Part shown: positions 34,034 to 45,653 of the stretch, one piece after another
How positions within the stretch are numbered: the first letter of the stretch is position 1
How the letters are laid out: each line of letters opens with the position of its first letter
Origin: Plectosphaerella cucumerina
Taxonomy: Eukaryota > Ascomycota > Sordariomycetes > Glomerellales > Plectosphaerellaceae
Length of the DNA stretch: 64,000 bases
Reading direction: 5' to 3'
NCBI GenBank assembly: GCA_020746995.1
Contig: JAGPXD010000003.1
Location: 434,001 to 498,000, forward strand
The notes under the pieces: model-generated
Database searches by the model: none
What the model was told of the DNA's origin: nothing
Seen by the model: only the letters and a program-made list of their open reading frames with translations
Translations under genes and position numbers: made by a program

Positions 34034-37000
34034 ATGATCATGGCTTCTCCATCAGACTTCACGGTTGGATGGATTTGTGCCCTGCACATTGAATATACCG
34101 CGGCCCTGGCCATGCTCGACGAGACCTATCCTCCGCTGGCTTCAACATCCATTCGAGACGACAACCGCTACACCACGGGACGGATTGGCCAACACCACGT
34201 GGCCATTACTGTCCTCCCTGCCGGCGAATACGGCACCAATGCAGCCGCCATCGCTGCCACCAACCTTGCCCGCTCGTTCCCGAACGCGCGCATCGGCCTG
34301 CTGGTCGGTATTGGAGGTGGCGCTCCTCGTCCAGGGCACGACGTTCGCCTCGGGGACATCGTCGTCTCAGTAGGCAAGTCGGGCCACGGGGGCGTGTATC
34401 AGTACGACCTCGGCAAGACGATGCAGAACCGCGCCTTCCGCCCGACGGGTCACCTCGACAAGCCGCCTCGTGTCCTCTTGACAGCGCTACAAGAGGTGAA
34501 AACTCGCCACGAGATGCAGGGGCACCAGCTGAAACGGTGCATCGAAGAGGCTTTCAAGCGTAATCCTCGGCTCCGCGCAAAGTATCAACGCCCATCGTCT
34601 CCAGACCGACTTTTCCTGTCGGACGTCGTGCACCCCCCCAACAACAAGCAGCCATGCGAAATCTCATGCATCAGTAGAGGCCTCTTTTCGTCCTGGCGTC
34701 AGAGCACTCTGGTGAACCGTCCAGAGAGACGCACAGACTTGGACGATCCGGTCATTCATTATGGGAACATCGCATCAGCAAACCAAGTCATGAAAGACGC
34801 CACAGTCAGAGACAAGATCGCCAACGAGCACGACATGCTCTGCTTCGAGATGGAAGCTGCTGGATTGATGAATTTCTTTCCCTGCCTCGTCATTCGTGGG
34901 ATCTGCGACTACGCAGACTCTCACAAGAACGATGAGTGGCAGGAACATGCCGCCATCGTGGCAGCCTCTTATGCAAAAGATCTGCTCCTCACAGTCACGC
35001 CGTCGGGCGTGCAGGCAGAGGTCAGGCTAGCAGACTTGATGCCTCAAGGTCAGTCTCGTGTTGACGGTATTGCCCAGTGCCTGCTGAATTTGGTTGGCTA
35101 ACACGCCAGACTCGTCTTAGTAACGGCGACCCTGACTACCGTTCAGTCAATGGAATCTCAAATGCAGGCCGAGGAGCGCCGAGAAATTACAGAATGGCTC
35201 ACCCCCTTCGACTACAGCTCAAGGCAAATCGAGACACTAGCCCAGAGACTGCCAGAATCCGGACACGACTTTCTTCATGCCACAGAGTTCCAACGATGGA
35301 TCGCAACGGCTGGGAGCACCATCTTCTGCCCCGGGATCCCTGGAGCTGGCAAGTCAGTGACCACGGCGTGTGTCGTCGACCAGCTCCTGGGACAAAGCCG
35401 AAAAGACCCGTCCATTGCTGTTGCCTACCTCTACTTTGACTTCAAAAGCAGTGCACAGCGATTGGACGACATATTGTCTTGCATCCTCGGGCAGGTAATC
35501 CAAGACCAAAAGTCCCTACCCGCCTCTGTCCGGCAACTGTACGATTATCACAGGAGAGTGAAAACACGTCCTAAAACCGCTGAACTACTCGAATGCCTAC
35601 GCCTCTCCATCGGAGCGCACCGCAGGTGTTTCTTAATGCTTGACGGGCTGGACGAGTTTCGCGCCGCGCCGGGCACATCGCTTTCAAATCTATTGACCGA
35701 GGTCTTTCGTCTCCAGCAGTCTCTCAAGATCAATCTGATGGCAACCTCGAGACCGATCATCGAAATCAGCCAGCATTTCCGGCACTGCATCAAACGCGAT
35801 ATAGAGGCAAGCGTGGCGGAGATTGAGGCGTACATTCAACGCCGGATGCACGAGATGCCCCTTGCTATTCAGCAAAAGCCGGACAGCCAGACAGCCATCA
35901 TTGGCGGAATTGTGGAGGCAGCTGCTGGAATGTGAGTCTTCCTTTCTCCCGTCACTCCCATTCTCCCTTCCATATGCTCGAGACGGGCTCATCTGACCGT
36001 GAAAACGCCAGGTTCCTGCTGGTCAAGATTTACTTCGAGTCCTTGATTGAGAAGCGAAGCATAAAGGACATTGAGCAACGCCTTCAGTCTCTCAAACGGA
36101 GGACCTTGCGCCTCTCTACACCCGATCAGAAACAAATCTTGATCCAACAAGCGTTTAGCGAGACCATGGCGAGGATCGATGAGAAGCCGGAACTGAAACA
36201 AATAGCCCACAGAACTCTTCTCTGGGTGACATTCTCCCGACGCCATCTTTCTGTCGCTGAACTTCTCGAAGCGATATGTGTAAGACCACAAGACACCGAC
36301 ATCGACCCGTCCTACATGTACAGTCTCGAAGACGTCATACATGCCTGCAAGGGACTCGTCATGCTCGACGAAACGAGCCATGTCTTGCGCCCTGTTCACT
36401 ACACGGTCCAGGAATACTTCGAGACGGCTCTGCTGGACCTCTACCCGCGACCTCATGCAGAGCTTGCATCTACTTGCGCAACCTATCTGTCGTTCAAAAG
36501 CTTTGGACAAAAGGCTGATTACAACTGGAATGGGGACCCTGGAGTCAAGGCAATGTTTGGTCATGATCCACGCGAACTCAATCGGTCCAGCTCAAGCAAG
36601 CAAACGCGGTACTTCTTCTACGACTATGCTTGCCAGACCTGGGGTGCCCATGCTAGGGTTGACGCGGGACTCCCGGGTTCCATCCCTCAACTTGATGGCC
36701 CGCATCCTCAAGATGATAGCGGCGATCTGTCTACACCCCCTCGAGCCAAACAACTGCAGCCAGTTCCAGAAGCAATCATGAAGTTTCTCCAACTCCGATT
36801 CAATCTCGGCCTCTCGCTCTATTGGCGACAAGGCTTTGAGTCTAGCTCCGGCAGGTTTTGGAACGGCGAGAAGCTCATATCCATGGAGGAGATTCGAAGT
36901 GTAGGAAAGGCCGGCCGCAATGACCTCTTTTTCACTGGTCTCCATATGGCAGCCTACTTTGGACTTGACGCAGCCATCCCGGAATTGGTGAAGAAGTACG

Positions 37001-37245
37001 GGGTCGACATTCAAGATGAGAGCAAACGAACTCCGATACACTTGGCACTAATGGGGTTCAATGCTTCCACAGTACGTGTGCTCATCTTGCACGGGGCTTC
37101 AATGGAGATCAAGGACAAGTTTGGCACTTCGGCCGGCGAGATCCTTATGACTTGGAGAATGGACATGTACAGAGAGGTGATGGATTTCCAGATGGAGCAG
37201 TTCACGAGGTACGCAGGGGGCGCAAAGCCCCCATGGATGGCGTAA
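34034..37245 (+). CDS. PNP_UDP-NACHT-ankyrin NLR-like protein, 1,019 aa
   Basis: Fungal NOD-like receptor architecture, cytosolic. Exons 34034-35048, 35121-35931 and 36012-37245. Residues 1-335 are a purine nucleoside phosphorylase-like domain (FTVGWICALHIEYTAALAML; IGLLVGIGGGAP..RLGDIVVS; DMLCFEMEAAGLMN; IRGICDYADSHKNDEWQ). The nucleotide-binding module has Walker A GIPGAGKS (about 410-417) and Walker B FLMLDGLDEF (about 509-518), followed by a winged-helix region (RTLLWVTFSRRHLSVAELLEA; VHYTVQEYFE). The C-terminus has only about two to three ankyrin-like repeats (TGLHMAAYFGLDAAIPELV; RTPIHLALMGFNASTVRVLI), short for the family. Such proteins act in non-self recognition and regulated cell death. 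The acceptor of intron 1 (after CTCGTCTTAG) is the only one that keeps frame. Confidence 0.88.
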
Positions 37246-37394
37246 TGACAGCTTGGCAAGCACATGCAGCCAGCAAGCACAAACAGATTCCAGACATCAT
37301 GTCAAAGACATAACTCATAGCTTCGTACCCAAATACAGACCTAACAAAACACAGGACCAGCCAGACGAAAACACCATCCCACCCCATGTCATAA

Positions 37395-39654
37395 TCATAC
37401 CTGCGCCTTCTCATCATGCGACGCCGACGGCTTCACCCCATCATCACTTACCACCGATGACCTCCTCCTCGGCGCCCTCAACGCTGCCGCGACGCTGTCG
37501 TACAGAAGCGTCGCCCTGACAGCAACCTCTCCTTCATCCTCCGCCCGCTCCTCGCCCTCACCCCTAACCCGCCATCCCGCCCTCTCAAACCTCTGCCTGA
37601 CATACGGCGTCATACACGCAAACCTCACCTCGACCCCGGCGCCGCCGTACTTCTCCACGCCCGCCCGCAGGCTGCGGAGGTGCGTAACAGCAGTAGCGTC
37701 CACGTGGTTCACCCTCCCAAAGTCCAGCACCACAAGTCCGATCCCCGGCAGACCCGGCGCATCGCCCTCGCGGATCCCCGCCGCTCGACGCAGACGCGCC
37801 ACCCGCTTCTCGCCCACAACTGACCAGTTCCGCTCGGCCTCGGGCCCGTGACTTCCTCCGTACGCCGGCGCGTGGTACGTCTGTATCTCGTCCAGGACTT
37901 CTGATGTGCGAGCAAAGGCGTTGCAGAAGTAGAGCGAGTCGCCGAAGCGGAATACCCGTGCGTCCTCGGGCAGTTCTGCTGGGCCTCTTCGTCCTGCGTC
38001 TTCAATCGCGGCCGCAAGTTCGCCTCTGCTGCTGCCGCCTGCCGCTCCAGTCGTTGTCATGCCTGCGAAAACCTGTCGCAGGAGCACGTAGATGACGTTG
38101 AAGCCCACGGCGCACCCGATGCCGACCTCTGTCGAAACGAATAGCGACACCCACAGCGCGATCATGGATGATATAAAGTCCGCCAGGGATGTCTTCCAGT
38201 ATCCGTAGAACGTCTTGGGCGATGAGATGAGCCCCCACACGGCCGTGATGATGATGGCTGCCAAAGTTGCCTTGGGAATCCAGTAGAGCGTGCCGACGAG
38301 GAAGTACACGCAAATCAGCACCACAGCCATGGTGAAGACGCCCGACAACGGCGAGCGGACGTTGCACGAAGAGTTGACAGCTGTGCGAGACATGGCGCCA
38401 CCGACGCCCATGGCGTGGAAGAAGCTGTTGGCCACGTTTGTGATGCCAAAGTAGCACAGCTCCTGGCTCTGATCCGTGGCGTAGCCGTTGCGGACCGAGA
38501 AGGCCCGCGCGATTGCCGTGTGTTCCACCGCCGCGCCGATGAAGACGGCAATGCTTCGGCCCGCCACCTCGGGGAGTAGGTCGGAACGGGGGGCGCGAGG
38601 CGCTTCTTGCCCCTGGGAGCGCACCTTGACGACTTCGAAGAGGTGTTCTTCGCGGTTGTGGTTGACGGCGTAGCTGATGCCTGTGAAGAGGACGAGGGCT
38701 GTGAAGGCCCGCGTGATGCCGAGAAGCCAGATGATCTTGCTCTTCTTGCCCCAGCGTCGGTTGGCGTGGTCCAGGAGCGTCAGGAACAAGATACCAGTGA
38801 AGCCAATTAGACATGCCCATCCGTTCTAGAATTTACCGAGTCAGTAGGTTCCTCTGAATACTGTTTTTGTACTTCTCAGGAGCCTGCGGGTGTGATGTCA
38901 CGTGGTGTGGTAGTAGGAGTAACTTCTGAAACAGCTGGGACGGGAATAGAGGACTATGTGTTGACGTACTGCGTTGGGAAGCTGGCCAAAGATATCATGG
39001 ATTTGTGTGGCAGCGCCATCGCCGACATTATCTTCGCCAAGGAGAGAGTCCATCTGGTTGAGGATGATGGTGATGGCGATAGCGGTGATGAAGCCACTGA
39101 GCACCGGCAAAGAGATAAATTCGAGAAGGAAGCCGAGCTTAAGCAGGCCCATAGATAGACCGTATACACCCATTATGAAGGCGGTAGCCGAGGCAATTTC
39201 CGATGGGGTCCATCGGTCTTGCAGTGCGTGCACATTTTCGGAGGTCAAGAGACCGATCAGGGACGTTGGACCGGTCGAGAGATCTGACGGGTTAGACGAG
39301 TTAAAAGCCCCAGAAAGGGTTCGCTTGCTCACCCTTTGTGGTTCCCGCAAAGGTGTAGATGGCCGGCGGAAGCCAACTCGACATCAACCCATACTCGACG
39401 GGGATGTCGGCAATCTTGGCATACGAGAGGCCCTGTGGGATGAGCATCAGGCCGATAGTCACTCCAGCGATGACGTCGTTGAGCAGCCAGCGTAGGTTGT
39501 ACTTCGGGAGCCAGCCGATGATGGGAAACTTGTCGAGGGCGTACTGGACCGAGGCCCCTGGGAGAGCCCTGGCGCCCTTGACAGTCAGGCGTCCGGCGCG
39601 GTTCCAGTTGACATCGTGGCGGAGGTCGGACTTGATCCGCTCGATGGCCTTCAT
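37395..39654 (-). CDS. SulP-family sulfate permease with STAS domain, 688 aa
   Basis: Plasma-membrane anion transporter, probably proton-coupled sulfate uptake. Exons 39333-39654, 38970-39283 and 37395-38825. The SulP signature is present (NDVIAGVTIGLMLIPQGLSYAKIADIPVEYGLMSS), followed by about ten further hydrophobic segments, a conserved core (GYATDQSQELCYFGITNVANSFF, NSSCNVRSPLSGVF) and a C-terminal cytosolic STAS domain (about 545-660, ARVFRFGDSLYFCNA; GLVVLDFGRVNHVDATAV). Intron 2 lies between LPNA and NGWACLIGFTG. Length is shorter than yeast Sul1/Sul2 (about 860-890 aa) but usual for the short fungal group. The gene is convergent with the NLR (149 bp between stops). Confidence 0.92.
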
Positions 39655-41285
39655 GATGTGGAGTTTGTTCGGTAAGTTTTGAGTGATAAGAATGATGACC
39701 AGAGATCTACTCTGTGATGAGAAGTTCTACACCACATCTTCACCAACAGGACACCCATCTATATACCCCTTTTCATAACCAGTCGTCGGAACCTCACATC
39801 ACGCTCCCTCAGCACCGTGCGCCAGTCCTCCCAAGGACATCTAGGTACATCACCCCCAAAACCACCACCCGTATCCCCATCCCGTCATTGGTGTTTGCGA
39901 GCACGCGCAGGACAGTCGGCTTCTCGGCAAGGCCTGGGTGAGGGGTAAGGTGAGAGAGGAAGACACCATCACGGCCAGCCTGCAACCAGGTGTCAAAGCG
40001 ATGCACGCCTGGATGGGTGGTGTAGGGCGAGTAGGTGAGAGCTGCCCGTTCCGGTAAGCAGCTGGGCCGCGAGATCTGCGGGCCGATGTCACTCGGGGCG
40101 AGGGGGGGCCGTTCCTAGATCGCGCGGGGTCTTGGCATCAGAGGGATACGACTGGAGCGTCAGCCTGGACCGGCGGCGGCGTGTTCTCGGGCATTATCCG
40201 TCCGTTGTGGGCGCTGTCGTCGGGTGTTGAGTGGCAGGTTTCACGGACCGCTGGGGGGCGACTCGGACCGGACGACGGGCCAGTGACATCGGGTGGCTGT
40301 GGGATGTTTGGTGTAGGTTGGGGATATAAGATGGACGGCCGTCCCTCGAGAGAGGATGCCTGTTGTGTTGCTATATCCGGATGGTGTTTCAAGCAGACGA
40401 CGGATGACGGGTTGATGGCACGCCGTGACGTTGGCTTGCCTTCAAATGTTCAAACACATCGTTTATCACTCAGGGTGTGAGAGGGAAACATGGCTGGGAA
40501 GACGTTGTTGTGCAGATTCCCTGATCGACGCTCGGTCTGCCTCAAACAACTGCTCGGTGAATTTCTCCCCGGTCTGCCTCCAATAACCTGGCGAAACTGA
40601 GATGAAAACGCCCGTACAGGTATGCACCCGCCATCAGGCCCAGTCACACTCAGAAATCATGCATGGCACCATCATATCCTTCCGCTCCAACTTACTACCT
40701 GCGCACAGCAGGCGGGGTAGCAACCGACCACTCGTCGACGCAGCATCGCTCACAAAGCCCAAACTGCCGGCTGCATCACCTCTCGTAACGCTTCAGACCC
40801 CCCACGGAGCCTCATTGTGGCTGCATCAACCTGTCGCCAAGATGGTCGCAACCCGTAGCCCATCCACAGCCCAGCAGCAACACGCCCCCTATCCAAAAGG
40901 ACAATAAGCCCCCTTGTGCCCAGCCATAACAACTGCCAGCCAGCCGCGTACTCTCGGTAGTTGCACGCTTCCCCACGGGGAAACACACCCTGTTTCCCGC
41001 CGTGCCTAGGCCTGCGAGCCCGCTGCACGACGCCCAGATGGATGACCATCGCCCGGACGACGAGCCCTATTGGGGCAACCTTGCCCCGAACGGTTATGCG
41101 CCTGCCCGGCAAACCGGCACACTTGGAGGGCCGACTCCGAGCGAGGCCGAACCCCGGGGCGAAACCGATGGAGGGTGCATGCGGGGGAGGAGGATGCAAC
41201 GTCGAGCGAGGCGATGGCCGCGTACAGCTCGGTCGCGACAGTGCTTTCTCGACGCCCCTTTCACTGTGGGACCCGCTGAGTCAGC
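39655..41285. other. 1.6-kb divergent intergenic region
   Basis: Between the sulfate permease start (minus) and the OTT_1508-like gene (plus). It must contain both promoters. Open frames are under 125 codons, overlap each other on both strands and lack motifs. I see no gene or repeat. Confidence 0.45.
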
Positions 41286-42755
41286 ATGCATGGGATGTCT
41301 CTCTCAGCAAATTCAGAGCACAGCAACCTTGACGACTACCACTGTCAATCATCCCCCGACACGGCCATGACATCCCGCCTTCCCGCGCGGACTGCGTCAC
41401 CGGACGCTTCCATATGGACGGATCTACCCGAGGTGGATTTCCGCCGCAATATCCTCGCGCTGGAGAGGCTCACGAATGCCGTGCCGCTCGAGTCGCAAGT
41501 TTTCTCCCCCCACGAATGGACGCATGCCTCGTCGGACTTCCGCAGCGGCCGCCTCTCGCTGATCGACGAGCAACGCCTTGCTGATGATACGGCTTACATA
41601 GCCGCCGTCGGTGAGGGCGCACAGAGCGTTGCGGCCGCTACAGTCCAGGAATCCCGAGACCCGTCGAGCGCCAAGGCCTCCCTCGCCATCACCATTGCAT
41701 CCATGGACGCCGTGGACGCCTCATCCCAGGATTTCCTGCGCTCAATCTTCTCCTCCCTATCCTCAGTGACTTCGGAAATCCGGGAAAGCACAGTCACTCG
41801 TCTCGCAGAGTCCATCATCCACCACCACCGCTTCCGCCTGCTCAACCGCCTCCGCTCCACCCGCTGGGTCAAGCCCGCCTATCTCGCCCGCACGCACAAG
41901 AAGCCGCTGCATGCTGACCTGCCAGCTCTGGTTAGCCGTGTTGACCTCATTTTTGGCCGCCGCGAGCGCACGCAGAGGCGGGACGTCGAGGCCCACCTCG
42001 CCACGCTTTCGGCGGTACTCACGGCTTTTGAGGAGCCTCCGGCAAGCGAAGCCGATGAAGACGCCCGCAGGCTCGCCCTTGTGCGCGCATGTTACGATTT
42101 CTGCACATCTCCCGTCGTGGCGGAATATTACCGCCGTCTGCGCGACCTGACCCCCACCTCTCAAGTACAGGCGTGCCTCAAGACGCTGCATCAAACGGAG
42201 AAGATAGCGGCTTACTACCGCATCCCCTTATCACTCGTCGACATGGCCCTCGCCCGTCCGGGTTTGTTCGCAAACACAGAGCTCTGCTTCCTTCTGCCCT
42301 ACGAACCAACACCACTAGAGACTGCCTACCAGCCCTGGGCCTCTGCCGCCCACGTCCACGCCGAGGTCAGCTTGGCCGTGCACCACGACACAGCGCCAGC
42401 CGAGAGAACCCAGCTGTGGCAGCGTCCTCGGTGTGTCGGCGCGTCCAAGTACCTCTGCTACCTGTGTTACCTCTTCGTGAGACATCACGGCGCTTACTTC
42501 CCCTCGGCCACCCACGGTGCCTGCTACGACCAGTGGACGGTGCCGGACCTGGCTGACTTTCCCGAGGCCTTGCGCCATCGCTACGCCCAAGTCCTGCGTG
42601 CCATGACCAGCGACATCCGCGCGGCGTGTATAGACGCGAAGCGACGTCCTGAGCCCATGACTAGTCGCGAGAATCTGCTTGACATGCTGAGGGAAGGCAC
42701 ACTTGACAAGAATGACACTGAGACAAATGGCACTTCAGGACAGGCAGAACCGTAA
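41286..42755 (+). CDS. OTT_1508-like deaminase-superfamily protein, 489 aa
   Basis: Intronless. The C-terminal half carries the deaminase-fold motifs AHVHAEVSLAVHH (His-Ala-Glu, zinc ligand plus general base, about residue 357) and CVGASKYLCYLCYLFVRHHG (the C-x2-C zinc ligands, about residues 388-407). It continues SATHGACYDQWTVPDL. This matches the fungal OTT_1508-like deaminase group, whose substrates are unknown. The N-terminal 250 residues are helical and unannotated (SQDFLRSIFSSLSSVTSEIRE). ATGs at 41286, 41295 and 41367 are all possible starts. Members of this superfamily act on free nucleosides/bases or nucleic acids, and some bacterial relatives are toxins. I infer no specific substrate here. 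The stop lies only 21 bp from that of the next gene. Confidence 0.8.
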   Translation: MHGMSLSANSEHSNLDDYHCQSSPDTAMTSRLPARTASPDASIWTDLPEVDFRRNILALERLTNAVPLESQVFSPHEWTHASSDFRSGRLSLIDEQRLADDTAYIAAVGEGAQSVAAATVQESRDPSSAKASLAITIASMDAVDASSQDFLRSIFSSLSSVTSEIRESTVTRLAESIIHHHRFRLLNRLRSTRWVKPAYLARTHKKPLHADLPALVSRVDLIFGRRERTQRRDVEAHLATLSAVLTAFEEPPASEADEDARRLALVRACYDFCTSPVVAEYYRRLRDLTPTSQVQACLKTLHQTEKIAAYYRIPLSLVDMALARPGLFANTELCFLLPYEPTPLETAYQPWASAAHVHAEVSLAVHHDTAPAERTQLWQRPRCVGASKYLCYLCYLFVRHHGAYFPSATHGACYDQWTVPDLADFPEALRHRYAQVLRAMTSDIRAACIDAKRRPEPMTSRENLLDMLREGTLDKNDTETNGTSGQAEP

Positions 42756-42776
42756 AAGCATTGTATTCACATCCCC

Positions 42777-43810
42777 CTACACTTCGCCCTCGGCGCCCTC
42801 CATCGGGCTCACCGTCGGGTCCCAGCACACGGGCGCATACTCAGTCGTCACAAGCGTCTTCATGTCCTCATCACTCAGCTCAAAGCCAAACACGTCCGTG
42901 TTTTGCCTGATGCGCTCGGGCGTGACGCTCTTGGGCAGCGGCACGTATCCCTTCTGCAGACTCCAGCGAAGGAGCACCTGCGCCTCAGTGCGGCCATGCT
43001 TCTCAGCCAGAGCACGCAGGGCCGGCTCACCCCAGCGCTCGCCGCGCACGAGAGGGCTATAAGCCTCGACGACGACGTCGCGCGCGCGCAGCCACGCGAC
43101 AATCTCATCGCGCGGGCACCACGGGTGAATCTCGTACTGGGCGACATTGATCTTCCCGCCCTTGCCGGGGCCGCGCTCGGCCTCGAGCTCGGCAATGTGC
43201 TTCTCGAGCTGCTCGAGGTGGTGCACGCCGTAGTTGCTGACGCCGATGGAGCGGACGTGGCCTGCTTCCTGGGCCTCGACGAGGGCGCGCCAGGCGCCGC
43301 GACGGCCCTCGGAGCCGCCGTAGGGGCAGTGCAGGAGCATGAGGTCGATGTGGCCGAGGCCCGTCTCGGCGAGGGTCTTGGCGACTTGCTTCTTGGTGTC
43401 GTCGTAGTTGATGAGGCGGACCTTTGAGGTGAAGAAGATTTCGTCGCGGGGGGCGGCTTCGGTCTTGCGGATGGCGGCGCCGGCGCCGGCCTCGTTCTTG
43501 TATGAGGCGGCCGAGTCGATCTGGGACGTTTAGTGGAAGTGGTGGAGAGGGGGGGGAGGGACGTACGTGGCGGTAGCCGACCTTGAGGGCCTCTGTGGCG
43601 ACTTCCTCGGCCTGCTCAGGGGGACTGGACGGGTTAGAATGACTTGGTGGTTTGGTGGTCGATGGCTAACTCACGTCTTCCAAAGCTGTACAGCGGTTAG
43701 TCAAATGTCTCTCCCATCGATGTGGCGCGGGGACTCACGCCGTAGCCTAGCACGGGAATCTCAAGCCCGTTGTTGAGCTTGATCTTGGACTGGAGGGCGA
43801 GAGCGGACAT
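42777..43810 (-). CDS. Aldo/keto reductase, 294 aa
   Basis: NADPH-dependent carbonyl reductase of the AKR superfamily, cytosolic. Exons 43739-43810, 43675-43685, 43567-43624 and 42777-43520. The second exon is only 11 bases (LWK plus two bases). It joins exon 1 (IPVLGYG) to exon 3 (TPPEQAEEVATEALKVGYRH) to rebuild the family's G-LWKTPPEQAEE segment. The catalytic tetrad is visible: Asp and Tyr in IDSAASY, Lys in FFTSKV and His in LMLLHCPYG. Other marks are RSIGVSNYGVHHLEQL, YEIHPWCP, AYSPLVRG and LLRWSLQKGYVPLPKSVTPERI. It is followed on the same strand upstream by a zinc-type dehydrogenase gene, so the two reductases are adjacent (298 bp apart). Confidence 0.9.
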
Positions 43811-44108
43811 GATGGGCAGTTTCCTGTATGGCAAGTTGGTGAAGCCGGTATGAAGATGAGAGAACGTCAGTCATCAGAAAGGAGGGGGAATTTGGTCGTC
43901 GGCTTATGTAAAGGCGAGCCATCGGGATTGCGACACCGAAGCGCAGAGACTCCTCCACCCGCATTTTCCCACCAAGCATCCCCGGGATTTCTCCTCTTTC
44001 CAGTGTCCAGACCGGCCATTCGTCGACCCCATCAAGGTGAACGATGGATCATCCTGGGAGGTCACTGCGAGTTCAATTGAGGTCATCAATTCATTCGGCC
44101 GACTACGG

Positions 44109-45404
44109 CTACTCATCTGCCACCCTCACGACAATCTTCTTGGACGCCTTCCCTCCTTCGACATCCTGAATTCCCCCGATGACGCCCTCCCATCCCGCTA
44201 CATTGGCGAGCTGGTAGTCGACTGGCTTCAACGTCCCCGCCGCAACATGGGCCTCCAACCTTGGGACCCAACCTGCAATATCCCGCGTCACCTCAGCCCC
44301 GATAGCCTCGTCCTCGCGACACAAGTGGCCCGCCTGGACGCGGTACACCTGAATGTCAGGCGATGTCTTGAACTCGGACCTGTCGGCAATCTGTCAGCGC
44401 CAATTCCGCGGCTCCGTCAGAGCAGACTCACCAGTCATCCACCGACGAGAGATACTTCGTCTCAGCCGTCGACGCCGTATCAAGCGCCTTGGCCATGACG
44501 TCGAAGCCGAAGGTCGTGGCATCGAGGATGCGACCGAAGTTGCCGCCCGTGATGCGCTTGATGTCAGCGACCTGTTCGTCGACGGTGCCGCGGCCGTTGA
44601 ACGTGTCGGTCGCGCCGCCTTGGAGAGCGACCTGACTGGTCAGCATGTACTGCGGGAGTGGAACGCGTATCACGCACCGATCTCTTCGAGGGAGAGCACG
44701 ACGCCAGGACCTTGAAGCCGTTGAGGCGAGCGAGCTGCGAGAGGGTCAGATGTCGCCTGTTGCCAGCAGCGAGATGCTCCTCACCTGCACCATGAAGTGG
44801 CCGACGCAGCCTGAGCCGCCCAGGACGACAATCCACTCATCTTTCTCTGCCGCGGTGGCGCCAACCTCGGGCAGGTCAAGCTTCGTGCCAGCCAAGATCC
44901 CAAGCGCCGCGGTCTGTTCATCATCAGCTCGGCCAAACACGTATCACTCGGCGCAGCATACCACAAGCCCCACGCCTATAGTGGCCGACTGCTCCACCGA
45001 CAGATTGTCCGGAGTCTTCAAAAAGACCCTCTCATCCACGAGGAACGTCTCCTGGAACGGAGTGAGCTTATTCTGGCCCACCGGGGCACAGCCGAAGATT
45101 CGTGTGCCGGGCTGGAGCCTCGTACAGCCCGGGCCGATCTCGACAACGACGCCAGCGCAGTCGCTCCCGAGGATGGCGGGCCATTCTTGGACAAGGAGCC
45201 CCGTCTGCTGCTGCATGTATTCCCTTTGGACGTCAGTCGGCGGCACTCTGCTTTCATAGGCTAGCTTGCTCACATGGGATTGATGCCCACGGCGAGAGTC
45301 TTGACCAGCGCCTGTCCGGGCCCGGGAGTCGGACGTGGGATGTCGCTGACGACAGTGAAGGGAGCGTTCGGCTCCGCGACCGTGATTCCTGACTGAGTGG
45401 CCAT
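44109..45404 (-). CDS. Zinc-type alcohol dehydrogenase / trans-enoyl reductase-like protein, 349 aa
   Basis: Medium-chain dehydrogenase of the group that includes trans-acting enoyl reductases of fungal polyketide pathways and toxD-like proteins. Six exons: 45274-45404, 44962-45223, 44785-44913, 44678-44734, 44432-44631 and 44109-44379. The first intron (50 bp, branch CTGAC, acceptor CAAAG) restores GINPMEYMQQ. Motifs: PRPTPGPGQALVKTLAVGINP, VQEWPAILGSDCAGVVVEIG, FQETFLVDE, the Rossmann VVLGGSGCVGHFMVQLARL..GFKVLASCSP and a C-terminal GKASKKIVVRV. No catalytic-zinc Cys/His set is obvious, so zinc-free catalysis on an enone is likely. There is no polyketide synthase in the window, so a stand-alone role is as likely as one in a pathway. 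Confidence 0.85.
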
Positions 45405-45653
45405 CTTGTCTGTCTGGCGATGCTAAGATAAACTCCTGGCATGTTCAGGTCGACGGCCGGAGTGAGGCTCGGCTTTATAGCGAGTCTCCTGCGGCTGAAG
45501 GCGCGGCCAATGGAGGCCTGGCGGCCTAAATATCGTCCTTGCTGACTTGAGTACATACGCCACGATTAAGCTTTGGGCTGAACGAGTGGTCTTATCCAAC
45601 TGGCAGCTGCATGACGGCTTGGGATGCATTTTTTGGTATTGGACGGGAGCCCG

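Noticed and set aside
45247..45273. 26-bp intron in the zinc-type dehydrogenase gene using acceptor AAAGCAG
   Set aside because: Too short for a fungal intron. The next in-frame acceptor (CCAAAG) gives 50 bp with CTGAC just before it.
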